DNA of 64,000 nucleotides, from the NCBI GenBank assembly GCA_023441805.1, contig JAEZNO010000003.1:46098-110097 (forward strand). The letters run 5' to 3'. Numbering within the stretch: the first letter of the stretch is position 1; each line of letters begins with the position of its first letter. The position numbers and the translations under genes were made by a program. Of the stretch, positions 26,015 through 35,135 are shown piece by piece. Source of the stretch: Bacteroidota bacterium (GTDB taxonomy: Bacteria > Bacteroidota > Bacteroidia > Bacteroidales > Lentimicrobiaceae). The notes below the pieces were generated by a model that saw nothing but the letters and a program-made list of their open reading frames with translations, was not told the DNA's origin and ran no database searches.

Positions 26015-26668
26015 ATGTATTCGTCAATCACCAAAAAAGTGATCATGTCGCTGGCGGGACTATTCCTGATCGCCTTTCTCTTTGTTCATCTCACCGTTAA
26101 TATATTGATCTTGTTAAATGACGGTGGAGAAACATTCAATAAGGCCGCGCATTTTATGGTAACAAATCCGGTAATCCAGTTTATGCAGCTTTTCCTGCTT
26201 GCCGGTTTTGTCATTCACATAATTACCGGTATTGTTTTGCAAATACAGAACTGGAGAGCAAGGCCTGTAAGATATAAGGTAGAGGCATTCTCCGAGATGT
26301 CGCCATTCTCCAAATTCATGATTCATACAGGCCTGATTATTCTGGCTATCTTATTCTATCATCTTTATAATTTCTTCTTCCAGGCAAAGATTGGCAATAT
26401 TGAGATTGTCATGTACGATGGTAAAGAATATGAAGATATGGGCAAACTGGTTATTGAGAAATTCAGCCACTTAAGCCATGTGCTAATATATATAGGATGG
26501 CTTCTCTTCCTTGGATTCCATCTCGACCATGCATTTCATTCAGGACTACAGTCGCTTGGGTGGAATCATAATAAATACACACCGGCAATGTTCACCATCA
26601 GCAGAATCATTGCAATAGTGATAACGGTTGGATTCATTCTTATTCCTTTGGCGATATATTTCAGGTAA
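26015..26668 (+). CDS. sdhC: Succinate dehydrogenase/fumarate reductase cytochrome b subunit (B-type)
   Basis: Membrane anchor of complex II with five hydrophobic segments. Several histidines lie within or next to helices (FVHLTVNI, HIITGIV, HTGLII, HLSHVLIY, HLDHAFHS) and should ligate two b haems, as in single-subunit B-type enzymes that use menaquinone. There is no sdhD, which fits the B type. It is the first gene of sdhCAB, with 31 bp to sdhA. It acts in the inner membrane passing electrons between succinate/fumarate and quinone. Confidence 0.93.
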   Translation: MYSSITKKVIMSLAGLFLIAFLFVHLTVNILILLNDGGETFNKAAHFMVTNPVIQFMQLFLLAGFVIHIITGIVLQIQNWRARPVRYKVEAFSEMSPFSKFMIHTGLIILAILFYHLYNFFFQAKIGNIEIVMYDGKEYEDMGKLVIEKFSHLSHVLIYIGWLLFLGFHLDHAFHSGLQSLGWNHNKYTPAMFTISRIIAIVITVGFILIPLAIYFR

Positions 26669-26699
26669 TAATAAAGTGTAAATACTAGCAATTCAAGAT

Positions 26700-28640
26700 A
26701 TGGCAGAATTAAATTCAAAAATACCACAGGGTCCGCTGGAAGATAAATGGGCTTATTACAGGTCACATACAAATCTTGTAAATCCGGCCAATAAACGCAG
26801 ACTTGAAATTATCGTTGTTGGAACCGGATTGGCCGGTGCATCAGCAGCAGCCTCATTGGCTGAACTGGGTTTTAAAGTAAAGGCTTTCTGTTATCAGGAC
26901 AGCCCCCGTCGTGCTCATAGTATTGCTGCCCAGGGTGGTATCAATGCTGCTAAGAATTATCAAAACGACGGTGACAGCGTTTACAGACTTTTCTATGATA
27001 CTATAAAAGGAGGCGACTACAGGGCAAGAGAAGCGAATGTGTATCGCCTGGCAGAGGTTAGTAACAGCATTATCGACCAGTGTGTAGCACAGGGAGTCCC
27101 ATTTGCCAGAGAATATGGCGGATTACTTGATAACCGTTCTTTTGGTGGGGCTCAGGTATCACGTACTTTCTATGCTCGCGGACAAACCGGACAGCAACTC
27201 CTGTTAGGTGCATATAGTGCTTTGAGCCGACAGATTCATAAGGGAAATGTTGAAATGCATTCCCGGCATGAAATGCTCGATGTTGTTATTGTTGATGGCA
27301 GGGCCCGCGGAATTATTGCCAGAAACCTTGTTACAGGCGAAATTGAGCGTCATGCTGCTCATGCAGTTGTCCTTGCCACAGGAGGGTATGGCAATGTATT
27401 CTTCCTCTCGACCAATGCAATGGGCTCAAATGTTACCGCAATCTGGAAAGCATATAAAAAAGGAGCCTATTTTGGAAATCCTGCCTTTACGCAAATTCAC
27501 CCGACCTGTATCCCCGTACATGGTGAATATCAGTCGAAGCTTACTCTCATGAGCGAAAGTCTTCGCAATGACGGAAGAATCTGGGTGCCTAAAAATAAAG
27601 AGGATGCTGAAAAAATAAGACAAGGCAAATTGTCACCTCTCCAAATAAAGGAAACCGACAGGGATTACTATCTTGAACGTCGTTATCCTGCTTTCGGGAA
27701 TCTTGTACCTCGCGATGTTGCCTCACGAGCCGCTAAGGAACGTTGTGACGCAGGCTATGGTGTTGGTGAAACCGGCTTGGCTGTATATCTTGATTTTGCA
27801 GATGCTATAAACCGTCTTGGCCGGGATACTATTGAAGCCCGTTATGGCAATCTGTTCCAGATGTATGAAAAGATAGTTGACGAAAACCCATACACTACCC
27901 CTATGATGATTTATCCTGCTGTGCATTATACAATGGGAGGTTTGTGGGTTGATTATGAACTCATGACTACAGTCCCGGGTCTTTATGCGGCCGGTGAAGC
28001 CAATTTCAGTGACCACGGCGCCAACCGTCTCGGGGCATCAGCTTTAATGCAGGGACTTGCTGATGGCTATTTCGTTCTTCCTTATACTATTCAGAATTAC
28101 CTGGCCGATCAGATTCGCGTTCCTAAAATATCGCCTGACCTGCCTGAATTTATCGATGCAGAAGGTAAGGTTAAGGATAGTATTAACAGGCTGATGAATG
28201 TGAAGGGAAATACCACAGTTGACACCTTCCATCGCAGGTTAGGAACAATTATGTGGGAAAAGGTAGGAATGGCAAGAAATAAAGAAAACCTTATCTCTGC
28301 CATTGATGAGATAAAAGAACTCAGAAAGGAGTTCTGGAATGATGTTCGTATTCCGGGCACTACCGATTCAATAAACCAGGAACTTGAGAAAGCAGGACGT
28401 GTGGCTGATTTTCTTGAATTAGGTGAACTGATGGCCAGAGATGCCCTCAACCGCGAAGAATCATGTGGCGGGCACTTCCGCGAAGAGTACCAAACTCCCG
28501 AAGGTGAAGCTCTCAGGGATGACGAGAATTATATGTATGTTTCAGCATGGGCTTACAAGGGCGCTGATACTGATCCCGAGCTTAATAAGGAGTCACTGAA
28601 ATACGAATTTATTGAGGTTAAACAGAGAAATTACAAATAA
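26700..28640 (+). CDS. sdhA: Succinate dehydrogenase/fumarate reductase flavoprotein subunit
   Basis: Catalytic flavoprotein of complex II. The FAD-binding dinucleotide fold is VGTGLAGASAAASLAELG, and the covalent-flavin region is RAHSIAAQGGINAAKNYQ with the usual His. Substrate/active-site segments include HPTCIP and HYTMGGLWVDYE, then GEANFSDHGANRLGASALMQ. 646 aa is the long form usual with B-type enzymes. It sits between sdhC and sdhB. Succinate-oxidising versus fumarate-reducing direction cannot be told from sequence. Confidence 0.96.
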   Translation: MAELNSKIPQGPLEDKWAYYRSHTNLVNPANKRRLEIIVVGTGLAGASAAASLAELGFKVKAFCYQDSPRRAHSIAAQGGINAAKNYQNDGDSVYRLFYDTIKGGDYRAREANVYRLAEVSNSIIDQCVAQGVPFAREYGGLLDNRSFGGAQVSRTFYARGQTGQQLLLGAYSALSRQIHKGNVEMHSRHEMLDVVIVDGRARGIIARNLVTGEIERHAAHAVVLATGGYGNVFFLSTNAMGSNVTAIWKAYKKGAYFGNPAFTQIHPTCIPVHGEYQSKLTLMSESLRNDGRIWVPKNKEDAEKIRQGKLSPLQIKETDRDYYLERRYPAFGNLVPRDVASRAAKERCDAGYGVGETGLAVYLDFADAINRLGRDTIEARYGNLFQMYEKIVDENPYTTPMMIYPAVHYTMGGLWVDYELMTTVPGLYAAGEANFSDHGANRLGASALMQGLADGYFVLPYTIQNYLADQIRVPKISPDLPEFIDAEGKVKDSINRLMNVKGNTTVDTFHRRLGTIMWEKVGMARNKENLISAIDEIKELRKEFWNDVRIPGTTDSINQELEKAGRVADFLELGELMARDALNREESCGGHFREEYQTPEGEALRDDENYMYVSAWAYKGADTDPELNKESLKYEFIEVKQRNYK

Positions 28641-28655
28641 CAGGAAGAAAACGAT

Positions 28656-29432
28656 ATGGACCTTACACTAAAAATCTGGCGTCAAAAGAACGCTGTCAGT
28701 AAAGGAAAATTTGTCACATATAAGATCATTGATATCTCCCCAAACAGTTCATTTCTTGAAATGATGGATGTGCTTAATGAATTCCTCGTCAAAAAGGGTG
28801 AAGAGCCGGTTGCTTTTGACCATGATTGTCGTGAGGGTATTTGTGGCACTTGCAGTATGTATATCAATGGTCGTCCCCACGGGCCTGATGCTGCAATCAC
28901 CACTTGCCAGCTGCACATGCGGAAATTCAAAGATGGTGACACCATAGTAATTGAGCCCTGGCGCGCAAGAGCTTTTCCTGTTCTTAAAGACCTTATTGTC
29001 GACAGGTCAGCCTTCGATAAAATAGTACAGGCCGGCGGATATGTTAGCGTCAATACCGGAGGGGTTCCTGATGCCAATGCCATACCAATCCCTAAAGTGA
29101 ATGCTGACCTTGCAATGGATGCTGCTGCCTGTATCGCCTGCGGGGCTTGTGTTGCAGCCTGTAAAAATGCCTCAGCCATGTTATTTGTAGGTGCTTTTGT
29201 ATCAAAGTATGCATTACTGCCTCAGGGAAGGGTTGAAGCTCATCAGCGTGTTCAGAATATGGTAGCAGAAATGGACAGACAAGGTTTTGGAAACTGTACA
29301 AATACAGGTGCCTGCGAAGCCGAGTGCCCTAAACTGATCACTCTTGAGAATATTGCTCGCCTTAATCGTGAATTCATTTCTGCAAAGATTGTTTCACGTA
29401 AAGTCGAAAACAGACGCGAAGAGGGCGTTTAG
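28656..29432 (+). CDS. sdhB: Succinate dehydrogenase/fumarate reductase iron-sulfur subunit
   Basis: Electron-transfer subunit with three clusters: a [2Fe-2S] site (CREGICGTCSM plus a following Cys in TTCQLHM), a [4Fe-4S] site (CIACGACVAAC) and a [3Fe-4S] site (CTNTGACEAECP). 258 aa matches the family. It lies 15 bp after sdhA and closes the sdhCAB operon. Confidence 0.96.
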   Translation: MDLTLKIWRQKNAVSKGKFVTYKIIDISPNSSFLEMMDVLNEFLVKKGEEPVAFDHDCREGICGTCSMYINGRPHGPDAAITTCQLHMRKFKDGDTIVIEPWRARAFPVLKDLIVDRSAFDKIVQAGGYVSVNTGGVPDANAIPIPKVNADLAMDAAACIACGACVAACKNASAMLFVGAFVSKYALLPQGRVEAHQRVQNMVAEMDRQGFGNCTNTGACEAECPKLITLENIARLNREFISAKIVSRKVENRREEGV

Positions 29433-29494
29433 TTAATAACCTGCATCATGTTTGTGGGTAAAAATCTTAATTTTACAGGCTCACTCACTACATT

Positions 29495-30625
29495 ATGCGT
29501 TTTAGCGATATACCGGGCCGGGAGGCTGTAAAACAACGACTTCGTAAAACAGTACATGAGCACAGAGTAAGCCATGCACAGCTATTCTTCGGTCCCGGAG
29601 GATCAGCTAAGCTAGCCATGGCACTCGCTTATGCACAGTATATTAATTGTGCCAATCGAACCGATACTGACTCTTGCGGAGTTTGCCCCTCTTGTCTTCA
29701 ATTTTCCAAGTTGGCACACCCTGACCTTCATTTCCTCTACCCAATAGCTAATACTAAAGAAGTTGACGGTAAGCCCATGTCAACTATGTTCCTGTCACAT
29801 TGGCGAAAGATTGTAGCTGAAAATAAGGGCTTCTTTACTTTAACCGACTGGTATGATGAAATTGGAATTGAAAATAAACAGGGACTTATCAATACTGATG
29901 ACTGTAACGACCTGGTAAGAAAACTCAGCTATACCTCTTATGAGTCAGAATATAAGGTGATGATTATTTGGATGGCTGAAAAGATCCATCAACAGGGTGC
30001 CAATAAAATACTCAAGATTCTGGAAGAGCCACCCGATAAGACTCTCTTTATCCTTATTACAGAACAGCAAGAGCAGATTTTGCCTACTATTCTTTCAAGA
30101 ACCCAGATGGTTAAGTTCCCTAAGTATTCTGATAGTGAGCTTGAGGAAGGATTGGTAACCATTACAGACTGTTCACCTGATGAAGCAAAGAGCGCAGTCA
30201 TTATGGCCGAGGGTAATATGACCGAAGCTATTCAAATAATAAATCGTGGAGAAAGTCATGATGAGCTTTTCGTGAAATTTCGTGAATGGATGCGTATTTG
30301 CTGGAGAAAAGATGTTAAGGCTGCGTCAACCATGGCAGACGAACATAGGGCGTTGGGCAGAGAATATACGAAACGCTTTCTTCAGTATGCTCTTAAGATC
30401 GTAAGATATTGCACACTTAACAACTTCAATGTTACTTCATACATCAATATTGAAGGGGAGGAGCTGAAATTCGTGAACGACTTTACACGTTTCATCAATC
30501 CTTCAAATGTCCATCTGTTTCAGCGTGAGTTTAATGATGCAATCTACCATGTTGAGCGAAATGCACATATAAGTATTCTGTTCCTCGATGTGTCATTAAA
30601 GGTGATGCAGTGGCTAAGAAAATAA
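29495..30625 (+). CDS. holB: DNA polymerase III subunit delta' (clamp loader)
   Basis: AAA+ clamp-loader subunit. A degenerate P-loop FGPGGSAKLAMALAYAQ and a Cys4 zinc module (Cys in INC, then CGVCPSC) are seen in the first 70 residues. Sensor-type motifs follow (KILKILEEPPDKTLFILIT). 376 aa matches Bacteroidota HolB. The altered Walker A (SAK instead of GK[ST]) agrees with delta' not hydrolysing ATP. Located 62 bp after sdhB on the same strand; possibly read from the sdh promoter. It ends 15 bp before the convergent nadD. Confidence 0.9.
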   Translation: MRFSDIPGREAVKQRLRKTVHEHRVSHAQLFFGPGGSAKLAMALAYAQYINCANRTDTDSCGVCPSCLQFSKLAHPDLHFLYPIANTKEVDGKPMSTMFLSHWRKIVAENKGFFTLTDWYDEIGIENKQGLINTDDCNDLVRKLSYTSYESEYKVMIIWMAEKIHQQGANKILKILEEPPDKTLFILITEQQEQILPTILSRTQMVKFPKYSDSELEEGLVTITDCSPDEAKSAVIMAEGNMTEAIQIINRGESHDELFVKFREWMRICWRKDVKAASTMADEHRALGREYTKRFLQYALKIVRYCTLNNFNVTSYINIEGEELKFVNDFTRFINPSNVHLFQREFNDAIYHVERNAHISILFLDVSLKVMQWLRK

Positions 30626-30639
30626 GCCCCCGCTAGTCG

Positions 30640-31215
30640 TCACTGATAGTAACCATACTTATCAATAATCTGCCATACGCTTTCAGGAAGGAAGTGCTTA
30701 ATAGTCTTGTGTTCCCTGAGTGCTCCCCTTATGAAACTTGCTGATATTTCAATCTTTGGAGCATTGATTAGTTTTACTGAAGGGTGTTTTGTTAACTCAT
30801 GGTCTTCACTGCCATGACGGGGGTAGAGTAACAGTTTATAGTTGGCAAGTAATTGCTCCCAGTTCTTCCATTTGTGGAAACTAACCAGCAGGTCGGTGCC
30901 ACCGGTCATTATAAACTCACGGTCGGGGTATTTCTCATTCAGGCGGGCAAGTGTGTCAATGGTATATGATGGTTTCGGCATATGGAATTCAATGTCCGAC
31001 ACCCTGAAACGGGTATCTTTACCTATTGCCTCCTGAACCATCTCATATCGGGCGTAATCAGTCAGCAATGATGCCTTTTCTTTTAACGGATTAAGTGGTG
31101 AAACTATGAACCATACTTCGTTAAGGCCTCCAAATTCAACCAAATATTCGGCTACACACAAGTGCCCGATATGGATTGGATTAAACGAACCGAAAAAAAG
31201 TCCCGTGGCTTTCAC
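30640..31215 (-). CDS. nadD: Nicotinate-nucleotide adenylyltransferase
   Basis: NAD biosynthesis: converts nicotinate mononucleotide and ATP to deamido-NAD. The nucleotidyltransferase signature is GSFNPIHIGHL (HxGH) near residue 9. The ISASFIRGAL segment near the C-terminus is the ISSTxxR-like ATP motif. 191 aa is normal. It is the third gene of the YicC-Gmk-NadD unit, a common Bacteroidota arrangement. Confidence 0.95.
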   Translation of the reverse strand: MKATGLFFGSFNPIHIGHLCVAEYLVEFGGLNEVWFIVSPLNPLKEKASLLTDYARYEMVQEAIGKDTRFRVSDIEFHMPKPSYTIDTLARLNEKYPDREFIMTGGTDLLVSFHKWKNWEQLLANYKLLLYPRHGSEDHELTKHPSVKLINAPKIEISASFIRGALREHKTIKHFLPESVWQIIDKYGYYQ

Positions 31216-31293
31216 TCTGAGTTATATTTAATTATCAAGAATTTCTTTACCAAGAAGTGGTGAATACGCTCGGTTTTTACTTAGTGTATTGCT

Positions 31294-31887
31294 TTAATTA
31301 TCAATATCCGGCTGACTAAAGAACTCGACGGCTTTCTCAACAATTTTCCTCTTAGCCTCATTCAAATCATTATTCTCGAGCACAAAATCAAATTTATCGA
31401 TGAAGGTCATTTCGTGTACTGCTTTTTCTACCCTCTTTTTGATAGTCTCAGCCGAATCGGTATTACGGCTGTTGAGCCGTTCTTCAAGTGCTTCAATTGA
31501 CGGTGGACAAACAAATACAGCCAATGCCCTGTTACCAAATTCCTTCTTTATATTTAAACCTCCTACTACATCAACATCAAATATAACATCACTGCCCTCA
31601 TTTAACATTCTTTCAACCTCCATTCGCAGTGTACCGTAATAGTTTCCTGTATAAACTTCCTGCCATTCAAGCAATTCACCGTTACGAATCTTTTTCCTGA
31701 AATCGTCAGCTGAAATAAAATAATAGTCAATTCCGTCTGTTTCATTGGCTCGTTTACTTCGACTAGTAGCTGATACTGAGAACGCCAGGTTGGGGAATAC
31801 CGATAACAGATGTCGGACAATAGTAGTTTTTCCTGAACCTGACGGTGCTGAGACGATGATTAGTTTTGATTGTCTGCCTTTAGTCAT
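31294..31887 (-). CDS. gmk: Guanylate kinase
   Basis: Phosphorylates GMP to GDP. The P-loop APSGSGKTT is at residues about 14-22, and the GMP-binding SATSRSKRANETDGIDYYF and NGELLEWQEVYTGNYYGT regions are complete. 197 aa matches the family. It lies 14 bp after yicC and 78 bp before nadD in the same direction. Confidence 0.96.
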   Translation of the reverse strand: MTKGRQSKLIIVSAPSGSGKTTIVRHLLSVFPNLAFSVSATSRSKRANETDGIDYYFISADDFRKKIRNGELLEWQEVYTGNYYGTLRMEVERMLNEGSDVIFDVDVVGGLNIKKEFGNRALAVFVCPPSIEALEERLNSRNTDSAETIKKRVEKAVHEMTFIDKFDFVLENNDLNEAKRKIVEKAVEFFSQPDIDN

Positions 31888-31901
31888 TTCTGCAGATATA
31901 G

Positions 31902-32774
31902 TTAGAGGATATTAGCTAATTGTTCTTTTATTTTCTCCAGTTCGTCCTTCATTTGTACTACAATGCGCTGAATATTGGCATCATTGGCTTTTGAGCCAAT
32001 GGTGTTAATTTCCCTGCCAATCTCCTGGGTGACAAACGAAAGTTTACGCCCTGCCGATTCAGGCTCACCCAGCGTATTCATAAAATAGTCGAGATGCTTT
32101 TGCAGTCTTACCTTCTCTTCGGTAATATCCAGCTTTTCAAGGTAATATATTATCTCCTGCTCAAAGCGGTTGGCATCAAGTGAATTGTTGGCAGTAAATT
32201 CTTCAACTGAAATACGAAGCTTTTCCCTGAAATTATGATTCCTTTCTTCTTCAAACTGTCCGAGGTCATTCTGTAAGGATTTGATGGTAATTATCCTGCT
32301 CATAAAATCTTCAGACAGATGTGCCCCTTCGTGTTGCCTGAACTCATCAAGCTGCTGTATGGCATTCTCAATACATTGCCTTGCAGGCACCCATTCTTCT
32401 TCGGTAAGTACGTCCTTTGATGGCTTAAGCACATCGGGAATCTTCATTATTATTGAAAAGAGATCAACATTTTCAGCACCCAACTCATCCGATAACTGCT
32501 TCAAATCCTTATAATAGCCCTTAACCAAAGAACTATTAACTATCGACGGCAGCTCATTGTCGGTATAATCAACAGTGCCTGTTAATTCAATTTTACCCCT
32601 TTCAAGATTCTTCGATATCATGTTTCGGATATCCGGCTCCTTCTCACGAAATACCGGGGGCAACTTGATGTTTAAATCTAATTGCTTGCTGTTGAGTGAT
32701 TTAATTTCAATAGTTATTGTCTTACCGGGAAGAGATGCAGTACATTTGCCGAAACCGGTCATTGACTTAAGCAT
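31902..32774 (-). CDS. YicC family endoribonuclease-like protein
   Basis: A YicC/YloC family protein with the N-terminal MLKSMTGFGK signature and the C-terminal DUF1732 region (GRKLSFVTQEIGREINTIGSKANDANIQ). In other bacteria members act as endoribonucleases affecting small-RNA decay (family knowledge). I chose the start at MLKSMTGFG; the frame extends 11 codons further with no family similarity. It is the first gene of yicC-gmk-nadD with a full promoter just upstream. Confidence 0.92.
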   Translation of the reverse strand: MLKSMTGFGKCTASLPGKTITIEIKSLNSKQLDLNIKLPPVFREKEPDIRNMISKNLERGKIELTGTVDYTDNELPSIVNSSLVKGYYKDLKQLSDELGAENVDLFSIIMKIPDVLKPSKDVLTEEEWVPARQCIENAIQQLDEFRQHEGAHLSEDFMSRIITIKSLQNDLGQFEEERNHNFREKLRISVEEFTANNSLDANRFEQEIIYYLEKLDITEEKVRLQKHLDYFMNTLGEPESAGRKLSFVTQEIGREINTIGSKANDANIQRIVVQMKDELEKIKEQLANIL

Positions 32775-32793
32775 AGTATTAATCTTTAAGTTG

Positions 32794-32828
32794 CAAAAGT
32801 ACGCCATTATTAATTATACTCCTGCAAA
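32794..32828 (-). promoter_or_regulatory. Complete Bacteroidota promoter for yicC-gmk-nadD
   Basis: On the minus strand TTTG (32825-32828), a 23-bp spacer and TACTTTTG (32794-32801) fit the TTTG-N17-23-TAnnTTTG consensus. The start codon follows about 20 bp downstream. It is the best-formed housekeeping promoter I found in the window. Confidence 0.6.
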
Positions 32829-32909
32829 CTCTTTTTATGTAAACTTTCACTATTTCTTTTTTCTTTTAGTCAGAATTCCCTAATATTGTATTGAAAACAA
32901 AAATGTAGC

Positions 32910-33656
32910 ATGATCAGATGTGTAATAGTTGATGATGAGTATCATTCCAGGATGAATCTCAGGCAGATGCTCGGTATTTTTTGCCCAAATGTTACTATTA
33001 TTGGCGAGGCTGATGGAGCACGTAAAGGTATTGAAATAATAAAAAACTATCACCCCGATCTTGTCTTTCTCGATATTAAGATGCCTGACGGTACAGGCTT
33101 TGATATATTGCAGGAAATTGATGATGTTTCATTTGCCGTTATTTTTGTTACAGCTTTTGAGAACTATGCAATTAAGGCTATAAAGTTCAATGCTATTGAT
33201 TATATCACCAAGCCTATCGACTCAGAAGAACTCATTGAAGCTGTTCATAAAGCTACTACACACTTAAACGGAACTGCCAACAGCGTTGCAATTAAACAAC
33301 TGCTCGAATCAATCAATCAACCGTCGAAACCTCATAAGAAACTCATCCTCAAAACCATTAGTACCGTCTATATGGTTGAAATTGAAAACATAGTCCGTTG
33401 TGAATCTGATCGCAACTATACTATGTTCTTTTTGAATAATGGTGAGATGATTACAATTTCGAAATCAATGAGGGACTTTGAAGAGTTACTGGCTGAATAT
33501 CATTTCTGCAGGATACATCAATCTCATCTCATCAATCTCAACTATGTCAAGAAATTTCATAGTAATGACCTAGTTGTGGTTTTAACTGATAATACCTCAA
33601 TCCCTGTATCAACCAGGAAAAAAGAGGAACTGCTAAAAGCACTCAAATACCTGTAA
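32910..33656 (+). CDS. LytTR-family response regulator
   Basis: Receiver domain (1-120) with acidic DDEYHS, phospho-acceptor Asp in VFLDIKMPDGTG and Lys in TKPIDSEE. A LytTR DNA-binding domain follows (about 145-248), containing the EIENIVRCESDRNYTMF strand region and FCRIHQSHLINLNYVKKF. AlgR/LytR-type regulators usually pair with a LytS-like sensor kinase; none is adjacent here, so this is an orphan regulator. It is followed 15 bp later by the phospholipase D-like gene, which may be its target or co-expressed partner. Confidence 0.92.
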   Translation: MIRCVIVDDEYHSRMNLRQMLGIFCPNVTIIGEADGARKGIEIIKNYHPDLVFLDIKMPDGTGFDILQEIDDVSFAVIFVTAFENYAIKAIKFNAIDYITKPIDSEELIEAVHKATTHLNGTANSVAIKQLLESINQPSKPHKKLILKTISTVYMVEIENIVRCESDRNYTMFFLNNGEMITISKSMRDFEELLAEYHFCRIHQSHLINLNYVKKFHSNDLVVVLTDNTSIPVSTRKKEELLKALKYL

Positions 33657-33671
33657 ATTTAATGCCCGACT

Positions 33672-34790
33672 ATGGCTTTAGGCAAGAAAATATCGCCCGT
33701 TAAAGATACTGCCGGGGGTGAATCACCCACCCCGAGAGTGGCGTTAATGGACAATCAGAGTGATATTCTTGAAGCTATGTATGATGCCATCGCTATGGCT
33801 AAAAAAAGTATCTACCTCGAAATTTACCGCATCGCTTATGATCTGACAGGTGAACATTTCAGGGATATTCTTGCGGTGAAAGCCAAACAGGGCCTGGTAG
33901 TAAAACTGCTGTTCGACTCATGGGGCACTCCTCCCAATTATTACTTCTTCGAACCACTCATTCGTGCCGGCGCTGAGGTCACTTTCTTCCGTAAAATAAA
34001 GTTCGGTATCGACTTTTTTACCAAAAACCATAGAAGAAATCATCGTAAACTACTTATTGTTGATGATGAAATCACCTTCATCGGGTCAATGAATATAACC
34101 GGCTACTCACTCTCCTGGCGCGAGATTTGTTTACGTATTGAAGGACCGGTAGCCCTTTTGTTTAAGAAGACTTTCTTCGACAGTCTTAAGCTCTTCGATA
34201 AATATATCTTCAATAAGTTCTCGTACAAGAAAACTATCTACTATAATGGCTTTGAGATTGTTCAGGATCTGCCCTCAATTTATCGGCAGCAAATAAAGAA
34301 ACGGTACGAGAAACTTATTGCAAAAGCCAAACACGAGATAATTATTGAAACTCCTTACTTCATCCCGGGTTATAAGCTTCGACGATTACTGGCTCAGGCG
34401 GCCAACAGAGGGGTAAATGTAATTGTCATCATGCCTTTGCATTCGGATGTTAAGATCGTTGATTTGCTTCGCGATAAATACCTGAAATTCTATTATCGTA
34501 ACGGAATTAACATGCATTTTTATACTGCAAGCAATCTCCACGCGAAATGCTTCATGGTCGACAAGGAAGTGTTTACTGTAGGCTCAGCCAATTTCGATTA
34601 CCGCAGTTTCCGCTACCAGCACGAAATCATGATTGTAGGCCACCAACCCGAAATCGTTGACCTCGTCGATCGGCACCTCACTCAAAGCCTTAAAGGTTGC
34701 ATCCCTTTCAACTACGAAGCTTATCTACGCCGACCCAAAATTGAACGCATCTTCGGATGGCTTTTACTACCTTTCAGGCATTTGTTTTAA
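33672..34790 (+). CDS. Phospholipase D-superfamily protein, cardiolipin-synthase-like
   Basis: Two HKD motifs: HRKLLIVDDE with following GSMN (first), and HAKCFMVDKE with GSANFDYRS (second). This two-motif layout is typical of cardiolipin synthases. The protein lacks the N-terminal membrane helices of ClsA and has only a short hydrophobic C-terminus (FGWLLLPFRHLF), so it may be a ClsB/ClsC-like or peripheral enzyme. 372 aa. Probably co-transcribed with the LytTR regulator. Phosphatidyl transfer is inferred. Confidence 0.85.
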   Translation: MALGKKISPVKDTAGGESPTPRVALMDNQSDILEAMYDAIAMAKKSIYLEIYRIAYDLTGEHFRDILAVKAKQGLVVKLLFDSWGTPPNYYFFEPLIRAGAEVTFFRKIKFGIDFFTKNHRRNHRKLLIVDDEITFIGSMNITGYSLSWREICLRIEGPVALLFKKTFFDSLKLFDKYIFNKFSYKKTIYYNGFEIVQDLPSIYRQQIKKRYEKLIAKAKHEIIIETPYFIPGYKLRRLLAQAANRGVNVIVIMPLHSDVKIVDLLRDKYLKFYYRNGINMHFYTASNLHAKCFMVDKEVFTVGSANFDYRSFRYQHEIMIVGHQPEIVDLVDRHLTQSLKGCIPFNYEAYLRRPKIERIFGWLLLPFRHLF

Positions 34791-34836
34791 AGCCTTGCCA
34801 GCTACGTAAATCACCCCCTTTCTAACGTTCTTTTCT

Positions 34837-34980
34837 TGTTTCAATTAGGTCACTAAGCGTAATCTCGTCCTTTTTGAACGAGATGAAGTCGAATTGCGAT
34901 AGTTTCGATAGTTTCGTTTGTTTCTAATTGGGCCACTGAGTTTAAGCTTGTTCTTTGCTGAACGAGAAGAAGTCGTAGTG
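34837..34980. repeat. Two 60-bp REP-like palindromic repeats
   Basis: Copy 1 (34837-34896) and copy 2 (34919-34980) begin TGTTTC.AATT.GG.CACT and end GAACGAGA.GAAGTCG, 82 bp apart. Each contains an inner hairpin; in copy 2 CTTGTTC pairs with GAACGAG, flanked by CACT and AGTG. Between them CGATAGTTT occurs twice plus one variant as a 9-bp tandem repeat (34897-34923). These look like REP or similar intergenic palindromes downstream of the PLD gene. Confidence 0.55.
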
Positions 34981-34991
34981 GGTAAATAAAA

Positions 34992-35039
34992 GTGCCCCAA
35001 TCGGTAGGTTACCTTCCAACTGGGGCACGTTTCACTTTT
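34992..35039 (+). terminator. Rho-independent terminator-like hairpin after the PLD gene
   Basis: GTGCCCCA (34992-34999) pairs with TGGGGCAC (35021-35028) around a 21-nt loop in which GG and CC can extend the stem. GTTTCACTTTTGCTTTT follows as a T-rich tail. A smaller hairpin GCCTTG/CAAGGC lies at 35061-35077. It ends transcription from the LytTR-PLD unit about 200 bp after the stop. Confidence 0.6.
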
Positions 35040-35087
35040 GCTTTTGAATTTTAGCCTTTCGCCTTGTCATTCAAGGCTTTGGAGCTA

Positions 35088-35130
35088 ATTCACTGTTCAT
35101 CATTCACTATTTATCACTTCTCCATTCATC
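35088..35130. repeat. 14-bp tandem repeat before hsp20
   Basis: ATTCACTGTTCATC (35088) then ATTCACTATTTATC (35102) then a diverged 15-bp unit to 35130. It is low-complexity sequence just beyond the hsp20 stop, perhaps generated by slippage. Confidence 0.5.
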
Positions 35131-35135
35131 ATTCC

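Noticed and set aside
28682..29179. 165-aa minus-strand ORF inside sdhB
   Set aside because: Shadow ORF opposite a complete iron-sulfur subunit gene with all cysteines.
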